Assembly (NCBI RefSeq): GCF_029963765.1
Contig: NZ_JALBYU010000035.1
Location: 1-42,402, forward strand
Length of the DNA stretch: 42,402 nt
DNA from: Pseudomonas sp. UYIF39
GTDB lineage: Bacteria; Pseudomonadota; Gammaproteobacteria; Pseudomonadales; Pseudomonadaceae
Reading direction: 5' to 3'
The notes under the pieces were generated by a model. The model was not told the DNA's origin and searched no databases. It was given only the letters and a program-made list of their open reading frames with translations. Positions within the stretch are counted from its first letter, which is position 1. Each line of letters begins with the position of its first letter. A program made the translations under genes and the position numbers. Below are positions 1 through 7,125 of the stretch, one piece after another.

Positions 1-1
1 G

Positions 2-70
2 ACTGCCACCGATGTCAGCCAGGCGATTTGCAGCATCCGCAACGAAAAGCTTCCGACCCCCTTTCTGTGA
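2..70 (+). CDS. Partial CDS, C-terminal end of an unidentified gene
   Basis: An open frame enters from the left edge and ends at a TGA at 68-70. It encodes about 22 residues ending in KLPTPFL, a plausible protein C-terminus with ordinary Pseudomonas codons. It lies on the same strand as the pentonate operon and ends about 200 bases before it, so it may belong to the same sugar-acid locus (for example a transporter or regulator). That link is inference. Too little is visible to name a family. Confidence 0.4.
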   Translation, partial: TATDVSQAICSIRNEKLPTPFL

Positions 71-79
71 CTGTCAGAC

Positions 80-108
80 TGCTATCGCGAGCAAGCTCGC
101 TCCCACAT
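80..108 (-). repeat. REP element, family A (single copy)
   Basis: The sequence GCTATCGCGAGCAAGCTCGC followed by TCCCACA is the reverse complement of the consensus seen at several places in this window (GTGGGAGCGAGCTTGCTCGCGATGGC). It has an internal palindrome (GCGAGCAAGCTCGC). It lies just after the stop of the partial upstream gene, the usual place for a REP. Confidence 0.85.
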
Positions 109-125
109 TTTTTTGTGTGATGCCT

Positions 126-191
126 GATAACCCTATCCACACACTAATCCCCTTATGCGATCACCCCAGGTTATCGGCGGATACGCATAAG
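126..191. promoter_or_regulatory. Two interleaved inverted repeats upstream of the sugar-acid operon
   Basis: GATAACC at 126-132 is the exact reverse complement of GGTTATC at 169-175. CTTATGCG at 152-159 is the exact reverse complement of CGCATAAG at 184-191. The two pairs interleave, and the second pair has about 32 bp between centres, roughly three helical turns. They lie 85-150 bp before the dehydratase start, where an operator would be expected. No regulator gene is visible beside the operon, so the binding protein is unknown. Confidence 0.35.
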
Positions 192-274
192 TGATTATCC
201 GCACCCCCCGGGCGCTGGCTAAAGTCGCTCCATCCGACAACTACAAAAAGCCGGCAGCGCAAGGAACTGTATTC

Positions 275-1450
275 ATGAAAATCAAAGCAATCCGTACCCG
301 CGTTTTCGAGTGGAAAGGCAAAGTCGTTCCCCCTCAAGCGCACTTCTGCACCAACGCCAGCGACATCCTGTTCGAGCGCGGCGACGCCATGGGCTCGTTC
401 CGTTTCCACGGCTGGCTGGTGGTGGAAGTCGAGACCGATACTGGTCTTGTCGGCATCGGTAACTGCGCCCTGGCACCGCGTGTGGCCAAGGAAATCATCG
501 ACACCTACTTGGCGCCGATCGCGATTGGCGAAGATCCGTTCGACAACGAATACATCTGGCAGAAGATGTACCGCCAGAGCCACGCCTGGGGCCGTAAAGG
601 CATCGGCATGGCGGCGATCTCGGCGATCGACATCGCCATCTGGGACATCATGGGCAAAGCGGTGAACAAGCCGGTGTTCAAACTGCTCGGCGGCCGCACC
701 AAGGAAAAGATCTGGACCTACGCCTCCAAGCTCTACGCCAACGACAACCTCGACCTGTTCCTCGAAGAAGCCCAGGGTTATCTGAACCAGGGGTTCACCG
801 CGCTGAAAATGCGTTTCGGCTACGGTCCGAAAGACGGCCCGGCAGGCATGCGCAAGAACATCGAACAAGTGCGCGCACTGCGTAACCTGGCCGGCCCCGA
901 CATCGACATCATGCTCGAATGCTACATGGGCTGGACCCTGGAATACGCCCGCCGCATGTTGCCCAAACTCGCCGAGTTCGAACCGCGCTGGCTCGAAGAA
1001 CCGGTAATCGCCGACGACATCGAAGGCTACATCGAGCTGAAAAAAATGGGGATCATGCCGATCTCCGGCGGCGAGCATGAGTTCACCTCTTACGGCTTCA
1101 AAGACCTGCTGGAACGCCGCGCTGTCGACGTGATCCAGTACGACACCAACCGCGTCGGCGGCATCACCGCTGCGCGCAAGATCAACGCCATGGCCGAGGC
1201 CTGGTCGGTGCCGGTGATCCCGCACGCCGGGCAGATGCACAACTACCACCTGACCATGTCCACCACCGCCTCGCCGATGGCCGAGTTCTTCCCGGTGTTC
1301 GACGTCGAAGTCGGCAACGAACTCTTTTACTACGTGTTCAAGGGCGAGCCGCAACCGGTCAACGGCTACATCCAGCTCGATGACAACAAACCGGGTCTGG
1401 GCCTGGAAATCTCCGATGAGTACCTGAGCGACTTCAACATCATCGAGTGA
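275..1450 (+). CDS. Enolase-superfamily sugar-acid dehydratase (L-rhamnonate dehydratase-like)
   Basis: Predicted to remove water from an aldonic acid to give a 2-keto-3-deoxy sugar acid in the cytoplasm. The 391-aa protein has the mandelate-racemase-type layout: an N-terminal capping domain, a KMR motif at K178/R180, metal ligands E215 (LECYMGW), E241 or E242 (WLEEP) and E267 (GGEHE), and a D290-H317 dyad (PHAGQ). The spacings E215-E241-E267 and D290-H317 match those of mandelate racemase. The ATG at 275 follows AAGGA at a good distance; an in-frame GTG at 191 would add 28 unconserved-looking residues. It is first of three co-oriented genes. Annotated relatives are usually called L-rhamnonate dehydratase, but the downstream genes fit a C5 acid (D-arabinonate, xylonate or L-arabinonate) better. 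The substrate is inference. Confidence 0.85.
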   Translation: MKIKAIRTRVFEWKGKVVPPQAHFCTNASDILFERGDAMGSFRFHGWLVVEVETDTGLVGIGNCALAPRVAKEIIDTYLAPIAIGEDPFDNEYIWQKMYRQSHAWGRKGIGMAAISAIDIAIWDIMGKAVNKPVFKLLGGRTKEKIWTYASKLYANDNLDLFLEEAQGYLNQGFTALKMRFGYGPKDGPAGMRKNIEQVRALRNLAGPDIDIMLECYMGWTLEYARRMLPKLAEFEPRWLEEPVIADDIEGYIELKKMGIMPISGGEHEFTSYGFKDLLERRAVDVIQYDTNRVGGITAARKINAMAEAWSVPVIPHAGQMHNYHLTMSTTASPMAEFFPVFDVEVGNELFYYVFKGEPQPVNGYIQLDDNKPGLGLEISDEYLSDFNIIE

Positions 1451-1491
1451 CCCTGTGGTGCCACAAATCCACGACTTTCTGGAGGGCCGAC

Positions 1492-2487
1492 ATGCGCCTG
1501 ATTCAATTCGAAAACACTGCGGGTGAACGCCAGGTCGGCCTCGTCGACGGGGCCCAGGTTCAGGTGTTGCGCGACACCCGCAGCACCCGCGAGCTGGCGC
1601 TCGCGGCGATTCGCGCCCAACGCAGCCTGCAAGAAGAAGTCGCCCAGCGCGGCACAGAGCCGGGTCCGGACTACGCGCAACTATTGCAGCAAGGCAACGT
1701 ACTGCCGCCACTGGACCACGAAGACCCGGCCCATTGCCTGATCAGCGGCACCGGCCTCACTCATTTGGGCAGCGCCTCGGCACGGGACAAAATGCACCAG
1801 CAGGACGGTGCGGTCGAAGCCGGCATGACCGACACCATGCGCATTTTCAAATGGGGCCTGGAGGGTGGAAAACCGGCGGCCGGGCAGGTCGGTGCACAAC
1901 CGGAATGGTTCTACAAAGGTGACGGCAGCATCGTCGTGCGCCCCGGCGCGGACTTCCCGGTGCCGCCGTTTGCCGAAGACGCCGGTGAAGAACCGGAGCT
2001 GACGGGCCTGTATGTGATCGGCGACGACGGCCAGCCGTATCGCGTCGGTTATGCCTTGGGCAACGAGTTCTCCGACCATCTGATGGAGCGACGTAATTAC
2101 CTGTACCTCGCGCATTCGAAACTGCGTTTCTGCGCCTACGGTCCAGAGCTGCGCGTCGGTGAATTGCCCAAGCATCTGGCCGGTACCAGCCGGATCAAAC
2201 GCAACGGCGAAACGATCTGGGAAAAAGAGTTTCTCAGCGGCGAAGACAACATGTGCCACAGCCTCGCCAATCTTGAATTCCACCACTTCAAATACGCGCA
2301 GTTTTTGCGCCCCGGTGATGTCCACGTGCATTACTTCGGCACGGCCACGCTGTCGTTTGCCGACGGGGTGAAAACCCAGCCGGGGGATCGTTTTCAGATC
2401 AGCCTCGATGAGTTCGGCGCACCGCTGGAAAACGGTATCGGCGAAAGCGCCCAGCCACTGCCAATCGGTCAGGTGCGTGCGCTTTAA
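1492..2487 (+). CDS. AraD1-type FAH-fold protein, probable 2-keto-3-deoxy-pentonate dehydratase
   Basis: A 331-aa member of the fumarylacetoacetate hydrolase fold, of the kind named AraD1 or XylX/KdaD. Such enzymes dehydrate 2-keto-3-deoxy-pentonate to 2-oxoglutarate semialdehyde. Visible family features are the ISGTGLTHLGSA segment near residues 84-95, acidic metal-ligand candidates around E166-E169 and E192/D195 (GNEFSDH), and the PGD segment near residues 274-276. The ATG at 1492 lies just after a GGAGGG ribosome-binding site; the frame is open further upstream, into the end of the preceding gene, but that start has no such site. The gene follows the dehydratase by 41 bases and precedes the semialdehyde dehydrogenase by 21, so the three are almost certainly one operon. 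Family membership is secure; the exact stereoisomer is not. Confidence 0.8.
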   Translation: MRLIQFENTAGERQVGLVDGAQVQVLRDTRSTRELALAAIRAQRSLQEEVAQRGTEPGPDYAQLLQQGNVLPPLDHEDPAHCLISGTGLTHLGSASARDKMHQQDGAVEAGMTDTMRIFKWGLEGGKPAAGQVGAQPEWFYKGDGSIVVRPGADFPVPPFAEDAGEEPELTGLYVIGDDGQPYRVGYALGNEFSDHLMERRNYLYLAHSKLRFCAYGPELRVGELPKHLAGTSRIKRNGETIWEKEFLSGEDNMCHSLANLEFHHFKYAQFLRPGDVHVHYFGTATLSFADGVKTQPGDRFQISLDEFGAPLENGIGESAQPLPIGQVRAL

Positions 2488-2508
2488 GTCTTCAATAGGA
2501 AAACCCTC

Positions 2509-4089
2509 ATGACATTGCCACTTGGACACAACTACATCGGCGGTCGCCGCAGTGCCAACGGCACGTTGCAACTGCAAAGCCTCGACGCGAGCACGGGAGA
2601 GCCGCTACCCGGCACTTTCTTCCAGGCCACTGAGGCCGAAGTGGATACTGCCGCGAAATCCGCAGCCGCTGCATACCCGATCTACCGCAACCTGAGCGCG
2701 GAAAAACGCGCGACATTCCTCGACGCCATTGCCGATGAAATCGATGCATTGGGCGATGACTTCGTCGCCATCGTGTGCCGCGAAACCGCGTTGCCGGCGG
2801 GGCGTATCCAGGGTGAACGCGCACGCACCAGCGGGCAGATGCGCTTGTTTGCCAAGGTGCTGCGTCGCGGCGATTTCTACGGTGCGCGGATTGATCGGGC
2901 GCTGCCGGATCGCCAGCCGTTGCCGCGTCCGGATCTGCGTCAGTACCGAATCGCCCTCGGGCCGGTGGCGGTGTTCGGCGCCAGTAACTTTCCGTTGGCG
3001 TTTTCCACGGCCGGTGGTGATACCGCCTCGGCGCTGGCCGCCGGTTGCCCGGTGGTGTTCAAAGCTCACAGCGGGCACATGGCAACCGCCGAATGGGTGG
3101 CGGACGCTATCATCCGCGCCGCCGAGCGCACCGAGATGCCGGTCGGCGTGTTCAATATGATCTACGGCGGGGGCGTCGGCGAATGGCTGGTCAAGCACCC
3201 GGCGATTCAAGCGGTGGGTTTCACCGGTTCGCTCAAGGGCGGCAATGCCCTGAGCCACATGGCCGCGACCCGGCCGCAGCCGATTCCGGTGTTTGCCGAG
3301 ATGTCGAGTATCAATCCGGTGTTCCTGCTGCCCGAAGCGCTCAAGGTGCGCGGCGAGCAGATCGCTGTGCAACTGGCCGGATCGGTGACATTAGGTTGTG
3401 GGCAGTTTTGCACCAATCCGGGATTGGTCATCGGTTTGCGCTCGCCGCAGTTCAGCCTGTTTCTGGAAACGTTTTGCGCCAGCATGAACCAGCAACCGGC
3501 GCAAACCATGCTCAACGCTGGCGCATTGGCGAGTTACAGCAAAGGTCTGGGCGAGCTGCACGAGCATCCGGGATTGACGCATCTGGCAGGCAAGCCGCAA
3601 CAGGGCAATCAGGCTCAACCGCAAGTGTTCAAGGCTGATGTCAGCCTGCTGCTCACGGGCGATGAACTGCTTCAGGAAGAAGTTTTCGGGCCGACCACTA
3701 TCGTCATCGAAGTCGAAGATCGGGCTCAGCTGACGGCAGCGTTGAATGGCCTGCGAGGGCAATTGACGGCAACGTTGATTGGCGAAGCCGAGGAATTGCT
3801 GGAGTACCGCTGGCTCGCGGAGGCGCTGCAGGAAAAGGTTGGGCGGATTTTGCTCAATGGTTATCCGACGGGGGTCGAGGTCTGCGAGGCGATGGTGCAT
3901 GGCGGGCCATGCCCGGCAACTTCAGATTCGCGGGGTACGTCGGTTGGCACGCTGGCGATCGATCGATTCCTGCGGCCAGTGTGCTTCCAGAATTACCCGG
4001 ATGCGTTGTTGCCCGAGGCGTTGCAGAATGCCAATCCGCTGGGGATTCGGCGGTTGGTGGATGGCGAGGTGAGTCAGTCAGCTTTGTAG
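2509..4089 (+). CDS. 2,5-dioxovalerate (2-oxoglutarate semialdehyde) dehydrogenase
   Basis: An aldehyde dehydrogenase (526 aa) of the ketoglutarate-semialdehyde type. It would oxidise 2-oxoglutarate semialdehyde to 2-oxoglutarate with NAD(P)+, feeding pentose carbon into the TCA cycle. Seen in the sequence: the cofactor-binding segment FGASNFPLAFSTAGGD, the catalytic glutamate E264 (VFAEMSS) and the nucleophile C301 within GCGQFCTNPG. Length and the C-terminal segment with HGGPCPATSD and DRFLRPVCFQNYP match this subfamily rather than betaine or fatty aldehyde dehydrogenases. The ATG at 2509 follows AGGAAA. It is the last gene of the operon; a REP pair lies 12 bases past its stop and may end or stabilise the transcript. 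Confidence 0.9.
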   Translation: MTLPLGHNYIGGRRSANGTLQLQSLDASTGEPLPGTFFQATEAEVDTAAKSAAAAYPIYRNLSAEKRATFLDAIADEIDALGDDFVAIVCRETALPAGRIQGERARTSGQMRLFAKVLRRGDFYGARIDRALPDRQPLPRPDLRQYRIALGPVAVFGASNFPLAFSTAGGDTASALAAGCPVVFKAHSGHMATAEWVADAIIRAAERTEMPVGVFNMIYGGGVGEWLVKHPAIQAVGFTGSLKGGNALSHMAATRPQPIPVFAEMSSINPVFLLPEALKVRGEQIAVQLAGSVTLGCGQFCTNPGLVIGLRSPQFSLFLETFCASMNQQPAQTMLNAGALASYSKGLGELHEHPGLTHLAGKPQQGNQAQPQVFKADVSLLLTGDELLQEEVFGPTTIVIEVEDRAQLTAALNGLRGQLTATLIGEAEELLEYRWLAEALQEKVGRILLNGYPTGVEVCEAMVHGGPCPATSDSRGTSVGTLAIDRFLRPVCFQNYPDALLPEALQNANPLGIRRLVDGEVSQSAL

Positions 4090-4101
4090 CGTCTGAACAA
4101 T

Positions 4102-4189
4102 CGCTTTCGCGAGCAAGCTCGCTCCCACATTGAATCTGCGCAACGAAAAATATCCAATGTGGGAGCGAGCTTGCTCGCGATGGCGGCAT
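4102..4189. repeat. REPIN: two family A REP elements in inverted orientation
   Basis: TTCGCGAGCAAGCTCGCTCC (4106-4125) faces GGGAGCGAGCTTGCTCGCGA (4161-4180), with about 35 bases between. The pair can form a long hairpin. It sits between two convergent genes (stop at 4089 rightward, stop at 4205 leftward), so the hairpin may protect or end both transcripts. Confidence 0.9.
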
Positions 4190-4204
4190 CAGGCTCACTA
4201 CAAA

Positions 4205-5113
4205 TTATTTGGCAGCCACCACTGCCGCCTTCACCACCGCCGACTTCAACACCAACCACAACGCCGCCGCAATCAACACCCCGCCATAGATGTGCGCCAT
4301 CGACAACGGCTCATCCAGCAACAACGCCCCCCACAACACTCCGAACGGCGGGATCAGGAAGGTCGTGGTCATCGACTTGACCGGCCCGACCGAGCTGAGC
4401 AGACGGAAGTAAATAATGTACGCCAAGGCTGTACACACCAGTCCCAACCCCAGCAACGACAACCAGACACTCCAGCCGCCCCAGCTCTCCGGTGGCTGGC
4501 TGATTACGCTGTAACCGAACAGCGGCAACAGAAACAACGTCGCCCCCAGCATGCTGCCCACCGCCGATAGACGGCTGTCGAGACCACCGGCCTGATCAAG
4601 CCAGCGGCGTGCGAGGAATCCGGCGAAACCGTAGCAGGTCGTGGCGAGCAGGCAGGCGAGGGCGCCCATCAGCAGTTCCATGTCGAACGCCACCGGACCA
4701 GCACGGGTCAGGATGCCCACGCCAAGCAGCCCGAGGAACACGCCGCCAAGCTTGGCGGCGGTGAGCTTTTCATGGAAGAACAGACCGCCGATCAGCACGC
4801 CCATCAGTGGCGTGGTGGCGTTGAAAATCGCCGAGTAACCGGCTGGCAGCACTTGCGCGGCTACCGAATAGAGGGTCGCCGGAATCCCGGAGTTGATCAC
4901 CCCGAGCAGCATCACGGTTTTGAGTTTTCCTTTGAAATCCCAGCTGATGCGCATCAGACCGAGGATGACCAGCAGGCCGACCGCGGCAATCGATACGCGG
5001 AAAAAAGCAGTGGGGATTGTGCCAATCACCGGGGCAATGATGCGCATGAATAGAAAGCTCGCGCCCCAAATGGCGGCAAGCGACAACAAACGCAGAGTAT
5101 CGACGGGGTTCAC
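4205..5113 (-). CDS. EamA-family (DMT superfamily) transporter
   Basis: A 302-aa integral membrane protein with the usual ten hydrophobic segments in two EamA repeats. The N-terminus LAAIWGASFLFMRIIAPVIG and the second-repeat segment with PPFGVLWGALLLDEPL are hallmark positions of the family. Members export amino acids or other small metabolites; the substrate cannot be read from sequence. I chose the GTG at 5113 because AAGGAAGGAAAG lies directly upstream; the frame remains open to 5206 but lacks a comparable site there. It is transcribed away from aceK with about 130 bases between them. EamA-family genes also occur at 20.9 and 33.3 kb; they are paralogous at family level, not close copies. 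Confidence 0.85.
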   Translation of the reverse strand: MNPVDTLRLLSLAAIWGASFLFMRIIAPVIGTIPTAFFRVSIAAVGLLVILGLMRISWDFKGKLKTVMLLGVINSGIPATLYSVAAQVLPAGYSAIFNATTPLMGVLIGGLFFHEKLTAAKLGGVFLGLLGVGILTRAGPVAFDMELLMGALACLLATTCYGFAGFLARRWLDQAGGLDSRLSAVGSMLGATLFLLPLFGYSVISQPPESWGGWSVWLSLLGLGLVCTALAYIIYFRLLSSVGPVKSMTTTFLIPPFGVLWGALLLDEPLSMAHIYGGVLIAAALWLVLKSAVVKAAVVAAK

Positions 5114-5242
5114 AGCGCTTTCCTTCCTTGATTGGCGCGCAAGTGTCGCGCCAGTCAGGACGCAAGGCAATGGTTGCGTTGCGTAACAAAGGGCCACTAA
5201 GCTCATGCCCCACGATAAGCATCAGCCGCCGAGGTTTTACCT

Positions 5243-6961
5243 ATGCCGCAGCAATGGCCAGCCGCCGACATCGCCCGAATGATCCTCGATGGCTTTGACG
5301 ATTACCGCGAGCATTTCCGCCAGATCACCGACGGCGCCCGGGCCCGTTTCGAGCAGGCCAAGTGGCAGGAGACGCAAACGGCGTCGGCCGCGCGGATCAA
5401 TCTCTACGAAGAAAAAGTCAGCGAAACGGTGGTACGGCTGCGCATCGCTTTCGACGCCGACACGCTGGATGTCAGCTGCTGGCCGCTGGTCAAAAGCGCT
5501 TACATCACGCTGATCGACCTGCGCTTCGACGATGAACTGTCCGAAACCTGGTACAACTCGATCTTCTGCGGGCTGTTCAGCCATGACCTGATCAGCGACG
5601 GCTGCATGTTCATCCACACCACCCGGCCGAGCCTGCGTCGCGCCCGCGCCGCGCAAACCCGCACGTACAAGCCCCAGGGGCAGTTGTCCGGGATGCTGGC
5701 GAGCATTTTTGCCGACTACCGCTTCAGCGAGGATTACGCCAACCTGGCGGGCGACCTGTCTCGCCTCGAAGGGCAATTGCGCGAGCACCTGCCCGACTGG
5801 GTCTGCAAGGACCCGGAATTGAGCGTCGAACTGTTTTCCTCGGTGCTTTACCGCAACAAAGGCGCGTACCTGGTCGGGCGCATCTACACCCAGGACGAAC
5901 AATGGCCGCTGGTGATTCCGCTGCTGCACCGCGAAGGTCGCGGTATTCAGATCGATGCGCTGATCACCGATGAAGCGGACGTGTCGATCATCTTCTCGTT
6001 CACCCGTTCGTATTTCATGGTCGACGTGCCGGTACCGGCGGAGTTCATTGGTTTCCTCAAGCGCATCTTGCCGGGCAAGCACATCGCCGAGCTGTACACC
6101 TCGATCGGCTTTTACAAACACGGAAAATCCGAGTTCTATCGGGCGCTGATCAATCACCTGGCCAACACCGACGACCAGTTCATCATGGCCCCGGGCGTGC
6201 GCGGCATGGTGATGAGCGTGTTTACCCTGCCGGGCTTCAACACCGTATTCAAAATCATCAAGGACCGCTTCTCGCCTTCAAAGAACGTCGACCGCGCCAC
6301 GGTGATCGAGAAGTACCGTCTGGTGAAAAGCGTTGACCGGGTCGGGCGCCTGGCCGACACCCAGGAATTTGCCGACTTTCGCTTCCCGTTGAGCAAGTTC
6401 GCCCCGGCCTGTCTGGAGGAATTGCTTGAAGTGGCAGCGTCCACCGTGTCGGTAGAGGGCGACACCGTGCTGATCCGCCACTGCTGGACCGAGCGGCGGA
6501 TGACGCCGTTGAACCTGTATCTGGAGAACGCCAACGACTCTCAGGTTCGCGAGGCGCTGGAAGATTACGGGTTGGCGATCAAGCAACTGGCGGCGGCGAA
6601 CATCTTTCCCGGCGACATGCTGCTGAAGAATTTTGGCGTCACTCGTCACGGGCGGGTGGTGTTTTATGACTATGACGAGATCTGCTTCCTGACCGAGGCC
6701 AACTTCCGGCATATCCCGCAACCGCGGACGCCGGAAGACGAAATGGCGTCGGAGCCTTGGTATTCGATTGGACCGCTGGATGTGTTTCCTGAAGAGTTTC
6801 CGCCGTTTTTGTTTGCCGATTCCGGGCAAAGGAAGTTGTTTGATCAGTTGCATGGTGAGCTTTACAACGCCGATTACTGGAAAAGCCTTCAGGAAGCCAT
6901 TCGCGCCGGGAAGGTCATCGACGTGTTCCCGTATCGGCGCAAGGGCCTCGATAACGAGTAA
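5243..6961 (+). CDS. aceK: Isocitrate dehydrogenase kinase/phosphatase
   Basis: AceK phosphorylates and dephosphorylates isocitrate dehydrogenase and so controls carbon flow between the TCA cycle and the glyoxylate shunt. The 572-aa length is right for the family. The ATP-site lysine is K337 (VFKIIKDRF). The catalytic-loop residues are D372 (DRVGRLADTQEF), D458 and N463 (FPGDMLLKNFGV) and D476 (FYDYDEI). Each is one position after the E. coli residue known for that role (K336, D371, D457, N462, D475), so the enzyme looks intact. GAGG precedes the ATG. As is common in Pseudomonas, it stands alone rather than beside aceA or aceB. A perfect palindrome follows the stop. Confidence 0.96.
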   Translation: MPQQWPAADIARMILDGFDDYREHFRQITDGARARFEQAKWQETQTASAARINLYEEKVSETVVRLRIAFDADTLDVSCWPLVKSAYITLIDLRFDDELSETWYNSIFCGLFSHDLISDGCMFIHTTRPSLRRARAAQTRTYKPQGQLSGMLASIFADYRFSEDYANLAGDLSRLEGQLREHLPDWVCKDPELSVELFSSVLYRNKGAYLVGRIYTQDEQWPLVIPLLHREGRGIQIDALITDEADVSIIFSFTRSYFMVDVPVPAEFIGFLKRILPGKHIAELYTSIGFYKHGKSEFYRALINHLANTDDQFIMAPGVRGMVMSVFTLPGFNTVFKIIKDRFSPSKNVDRATVIEKYRLVKSVDRVGRLADTQEFADFRFPLSKFAPACLEELLEVAASTVSVEGDTVLIRHCWTERRMTPLNLYLENANDSQVREALEDYGLAIKQLAAANIFPGDMLLKNFGVTRHGRVVFYDYDEICFLTEANFRHIPQPRTPEDEMASEPWYSIGPLDVFPEEFPPFLFADSGQRKLFDQLHGELYNADYWKSLQEAIRAGKVIDVFPYRRKGLDNE

Positions 6962-6978
6962 CCGTTTCGCACGATTTA

Positions 6979-7053
6979 TGTAGCAGCTGTCGAGCCCCAG
7001 CGAGGCTGCGTCCGAGGCCAACGCAGCCTCGCTGGGGCTCGACAGCTGCTACA
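6979..7053. repeat. Perfect 33-bp inverted repeat, family B palindromic element
   Basis: The arms 6979-7011 and 7021-7053 are exact reverse complements, with a 9-base loop (CCGAGGCCA). The left arm starts TGTAGCAGCTGTCGAGCC and ends GCGAGGCTGCGT. Single or half versions of the same unit occur at 36649 and 42313. It lies 18 bases after the aceK stop, so its RNA would form a very stable hairpin, probably ending or protecting the aceK transcript. There is no T-run. Confidence 0.9.
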
Positions 7054-7125
7054 AGGGATCTCGTTCGTCCTTTAAATCTGCGACAATCCGCCCCCTGCGC
7101 CACTAGACGACTTATTGCGTACCTG

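Noticed and set aside
161..1711. 516-codon frame on the minus strand
   Set aside because: It lies wholly opposite the dehydratase and the AraD1 gene, has no family motifs and is a GC-bias shadow.
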